DNA of 64,000 nucleotides from Pseudooceanicola spongiae (GTDB lineage Bacteria; Pseudomonadota; Alphaproteobacteria; Rhodobacterales; Rhodobacteraceae). The notes under the pieces are model-generated. The model was not told where the DNA came from, did no database searches, and was given only the letters and a program-made list of their open reading frames with translations. This document shows, one piece after another, positions 62,163 through 64,000 of the stretch; within the stretch, counting starts at the first letter, position 1; every line of letters begins with the position of its first letter. The position numbers and the translations under genes were made by a program. The stretch lies in contig NZ_CP045201.1 of NCBI RefSeq assembly GCF_014899185.1, positions 1,100,501 to 1,164,500 on the forward strand, read 5' to 3'.

Positions 62163-62624
62163 CTATTCCGCGCCCAGAACCGAGGCGGCATCGAAGTTGC
62201 CGATGTTGCCCATGAGCTGGCGTATGAAGGTCTTGTCGGCCGTCGAAGAATCAGTGACCCGCCGCGTCAGCGGAACGACCTGGCCCTTTTCGAGGCCGAA
62301 GGTTTCGATATTTCTGACGGTCCCCGAGGGGTTGAAGCTGACGGCCAGAACCTCACGCGAGACCACAGTGGGGCGTGTGAAGGCATAGTGGCGCACCCGA
62401 GAGCGCACATAGTAAAGGCTGCTGTCCTTGAGAACGCCGGCCGTTGTGGGCGGGCCTGCGACCTCTTCCACAGTGGGGCGCGTGTCGACGCCGATAGTGA
62501 TCTGGGAAAGCTGGTCCGCATCAGGCATATAGCCATGATTACGGAACTGAGCCGAGCAGCCCGAAAGGCCGGCAATGGCGACGAGTGATACCAGCCACCC
62601 TGCCCTGATCTTGTTGCGAGCCAT
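62163..62624 (-). CDS. BamE/OmlA-type outer-membrane lipoprotein
   Basis: 153 residues from the ATG at 62624 (GAGGGG upstream). Lipoprotein signal peptide ending LSGC with lipidated C23. The mature part has HGYMPDADQLSQITIGVDTRPTV followed by VAGPPTTAGVLKDSSLYYV, the SmpA/OmlA (BamE) pattern, and continues with AVSFNPSGTVRNIETFGL. It would be an accessory lipoprotein of the BAM complex, whose core gene bamA lies 50 kb away. Divergent from yceD by 79 bases. Confidence 0.88.
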   Translation of the reverse strand: MARNKIRAGWLVSLVAIAGLSGCSAQFRNHGYMPDADQLSQITIGVDTRPTVEEVAGPPTTAGVLKDSSLYYVRSRVRHYAFTRPTVVSREVLAVSFNPSGTVRNIETFGLEKGQVVPLTRRVTDSSTADKTFIRQLMGNIGNFDAASVLGAE

Positions 62625-62703
62625 TTTCGCCCCTCTTATATTCATCTGCACAGGCTGTTACTTCGCTTACAGAAGGAACGCAGCCTGTTCAAGAAAGGAA
62701 GCC

Positions 62704-63279
62704 ATGACCGATCCCACCACCGACGCCCTGCGCGTCTCGACATTGCCCAAAAACGCGGCCACCGCGTTTGAGTTGCGCCCAGACAGCGACACGCTCAGCG
62801 CGATTGCCGCACGACTTGACCTGATCGGGCTGAAAAAGCTCAGCTTTCGGGGTGAAGTGCGCGCGGATGGCAAGGAAGACTGGGTGCTGAAAGGTCAGCT
62901 TGGCGCGACAGTGGTTCAGCCCTGTTCGGTGACGCTCGACCCCGTGACGACGCGCATTGATCAGGTCGTGCTGCGCCGGTTTACGCCGACCCTGCCCGAC
63001 GACGTCAGCGATTCTGATGAAGTCGAGATGCCCGAGGACGAGACGCTGGAGAAACTCGGCAGTCATATCGACCCCGCGATCGTGATGGAGGAAGAGCTGG
63101 CGCTGTCCCTGCCGCTCTATCCGCGTGCCGAAGGCGTCGCTCCGGTCGAGATCGCCGTGACAGAACCCGGGCGCAAGCCGATGACTGACGAGGATGCAAA
63201 GCCGTTTGCGGGACTCGCGGGATTGATGTCGGGGCTTGACGGTTCCGCTGGAAAAGACGACGACGGCAGCAAGACGTAA
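62704..63279 (+). CDS. YceD/DUF177 family protein
   Basis: 191 residues from the ATG at 62704, which has AAAGGAAG upstream. DUF177 proteins are linked to 23S rRNA handling and to L32 in bacteria and plastids. GEVRADGKEDWVLKGQLGATVVQPCSVTLDP is the central block with one conserved cysteine, and the C-terminus has NPFAGLAGLM-like KPFAGLAGLMSG. The order yceD, rpmF, plsX is conserved across bacteria. A 169-base gap follows before rpmF. Confidence 0.9.
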   Translation: MTDPTTDALRVSTLPKNAATAFELRPDSDTLSAIAARLDLIGLKKLSFRGEVRADGKEDWVLKGQLGATVVQPCSVTLDPVTTRIDQVVLRRFTPTLPDDVSDSDEVEMPEDETLEKLGSHIDPAIVMEEELALSLPLYPRAEGVAPVEIAVTEPGRKPMTDEDAKPFAGLAGLMSGLDGSAGKDDDGSKT

Positions 63280-63448
63280 TCAAACCTCGGATACGAGGCA
63301 AAGAATCGCTTGCGCCTGTGGGGTTTCGAAGTATTTTCGCGCCTCCATACGAATTTTGGGTTGAATGCAGAGGCCGGGTCCGACTATGAGCCTCGCATCC
63401 GACTGAAACCGGGCCGTAGTGCCCCCGAATTACAGATAAGGTTGTGAC

Positions 63449-63655
63449 ATGGCTGTCCAACAGAACAAAGTCTCCAAGTCGCGCCGCAACAACCGTCGTG
63501 CGCATGACTCTCTCGTGGCTGCAAACCCGAACGAGTGCCCTTCCTGTGGCGAGCTGAAACGCCCGCACCACGTGTGCCCGTCCTGCGGCCACTATGCAGA
63601 CCGTGAAGTCATCGCGATGGTCGATGAAGTCGATCTGGACGAAGACGCGGCATAA
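63449..63655 (+). CDS. rpmF: 50S ribosomal protein L32
   Basis: Small large-subunit protein of 68 residues: basic N-terminus [19 protein letters not shown], then a zinc ribbon with CPSC and HVCPSCG cysteine pairs about 14 residues apart. All four cysteines are kept, so this is the zinc-binding form. AAGG precedes the ATG. Followed 29 bases later by plsX. Confidence 0.96.
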   Translation: MAVQQNKVSKSRRNNRRAHDSLVAANPNECPSCGELKRPHHVCPSCGHYADREVIAMVDEVDLDEDAA

Positions 63656-63684
63656 GTCGAATTCGTGAGGGCCGGGCGTCATAA

Positions 63685-64000
63685 ATGACTGCGACGGATA
63701 CGCCAGTTTCAGCGCTGCAAGCGCCCGGGCCCAAAGGGCGAATCGTACTTTCCATTGACGCCATGGGTGGCGATCGTGGGCCGGCGACGGTTGTCGCCGG
63801 CATGGCGCGTTCGGCCCGCAAGAACACCGATATTGAATTCATCCTGCACGGCCCCCGGGCCGAGCTGGAAAAACTTGTTGCCAAGCGCCGTCATCTGACA
63901 GACCGGGTCGAGATCCGGGATGCCTCTGATGTCGTCACGATGGACGACAAGCCAAGCCAGGTTGTGCGCCATGGCAAGCAGACCTCCATGTGGTCCGCCT
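63685..64000 (+). CDS. plsX: Phosphate acyltransferase PlsX (5' part only)
   Basis: PlsX makes acyl-phosphate from acyl-ACP for phospholipid synthesis. 105 codons are visible before the window ends. The protein starts MTATDTPVSALQAPG, then the family block IVLSIDAMGGDRGPATVVAG, followed by EFILHGPRAELEKLV and VEIRDASDVVTMDDKPSQV. The N-terminal arm before the block is longer than in E. coli. Normally followed by fabH. No fault seen in the visible part. Confidence 0.93.
   Translation, partial: MTATDTPVSALQAPGPKGRIVLSIDAMGGDRGPATVVAGMARSARKNTDIEFILHGPRAELEKLVAKRRHLTDRVEIRDASDVVTMDDKPSQVVRHGKQTSMWSA

Noticed and set aside
63318..63342. GGGGTTTCGAAGTATTTTCG as a fifth copy of the interspersed repeat
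   Set aside because: Has the GAAGTATTT core but neither the hairpin nor the CAAGATGA tail; too degenerate to count.

Overview
The window is a high-GC, gene-dense chromosomal segment of an alphaproteobacterium, most likely a Rhodobacteraceae/Roseobacter-group member. The evidence is the co-occurrence of CtrA, SciP and CckA cell-cycle regulators, a GTTC-N7-GTTC SOS box in front of recA, a polyol ABC-transporter/dehydrogenase operon laid out like the one known from Rhodobacter sphaeroides, an OlsB-type ornithine-lipid acyltransferase, LpxI rather than LpxH, and a RamA-like corrinoid activator. Gene assignments rest on protein motifs and gene order read from the sequence; no database search was possible.

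Layout. 1-5.3 kb: recG (cut by the window edge), ligA, ctrA and sciP, all on the minus strand. 5.4-6.5 kb: mnmA. 6.5-18.8 kb: a long minus-strand envelope cluster read pyrH, frr, uppS, cdsA, dxr, rseP, bamA, skp/ompH, fabZ, lpxA, lpxI, lpxB; lpxD, often found in such clusters, is absent. 18.8-26.2 kb: miaA, then a four-gene peptide/opine-type ABC importer with a Tat-exported binding protein and a fused double ATPase. 26.3-35.4 kb: housekeeping genes (a lytic transglycosylase, ssb, a FemAB/GNAT-like protein, typA, two small conserved genes, alaS, recA). 35.5-39.8 kb: a small sulfotransferase-like gene, cckA and an RsmB-type rRNA methyltransferase. 39.8-42.9 kb: a FAD-linked hydroxyacid dehydrogenase, a gene-free AT-richer 0.6-kb stretch and a cysK-like gene.

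43.1-53.9 kb is a complete polyol (sorbitol/mannitol) utilisation locus: HAD phosphatase, SorC-type regulator, binding protein, two permeases, ATPase, sorbitol dehydrogenase, mannitol dehydrogenase and xylulokinase on the minus strand, with a PfkB fructokinase converging from the other side. Polyols would be imported, oxidised to fructose or xylulose and phosphorylated. 54.0-58.1 kb: guaB, a corrinoid-protein activator (ASKHA plus 2Fe-2S) and tRNA-Gly(CCC). 58.1-64.0 kb: an AbrB-family membrane protein, uup, olsB, bamE, yceD, rpmF and the start of plsX.

Themes beyond single genes: (1) the CtrA circuit, with ctrA next to its inhibitor sciP, cckA 31 kb away, an exact TTAA-N7-TTAA box before cckA and one-mismatch boxes before ctrA and sciP; (2) an interspersed family of short intergenic repeats, a GC-rich hairpin followed by an AAGTATTT...GGCAAGATGA-like tail, at 24.0, 49.7 and 61.1 kb with a tail-only copy at 55.6 kb; (3) stable hairpins after binding-protein genes; (4) 11-bp tandem repeats upstream and a 13-bp perfect inverted repeat downstream of the corrinoid activator gene. 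I saw no transposase, integrase, phage gene, CRISPR array or classical defence system.
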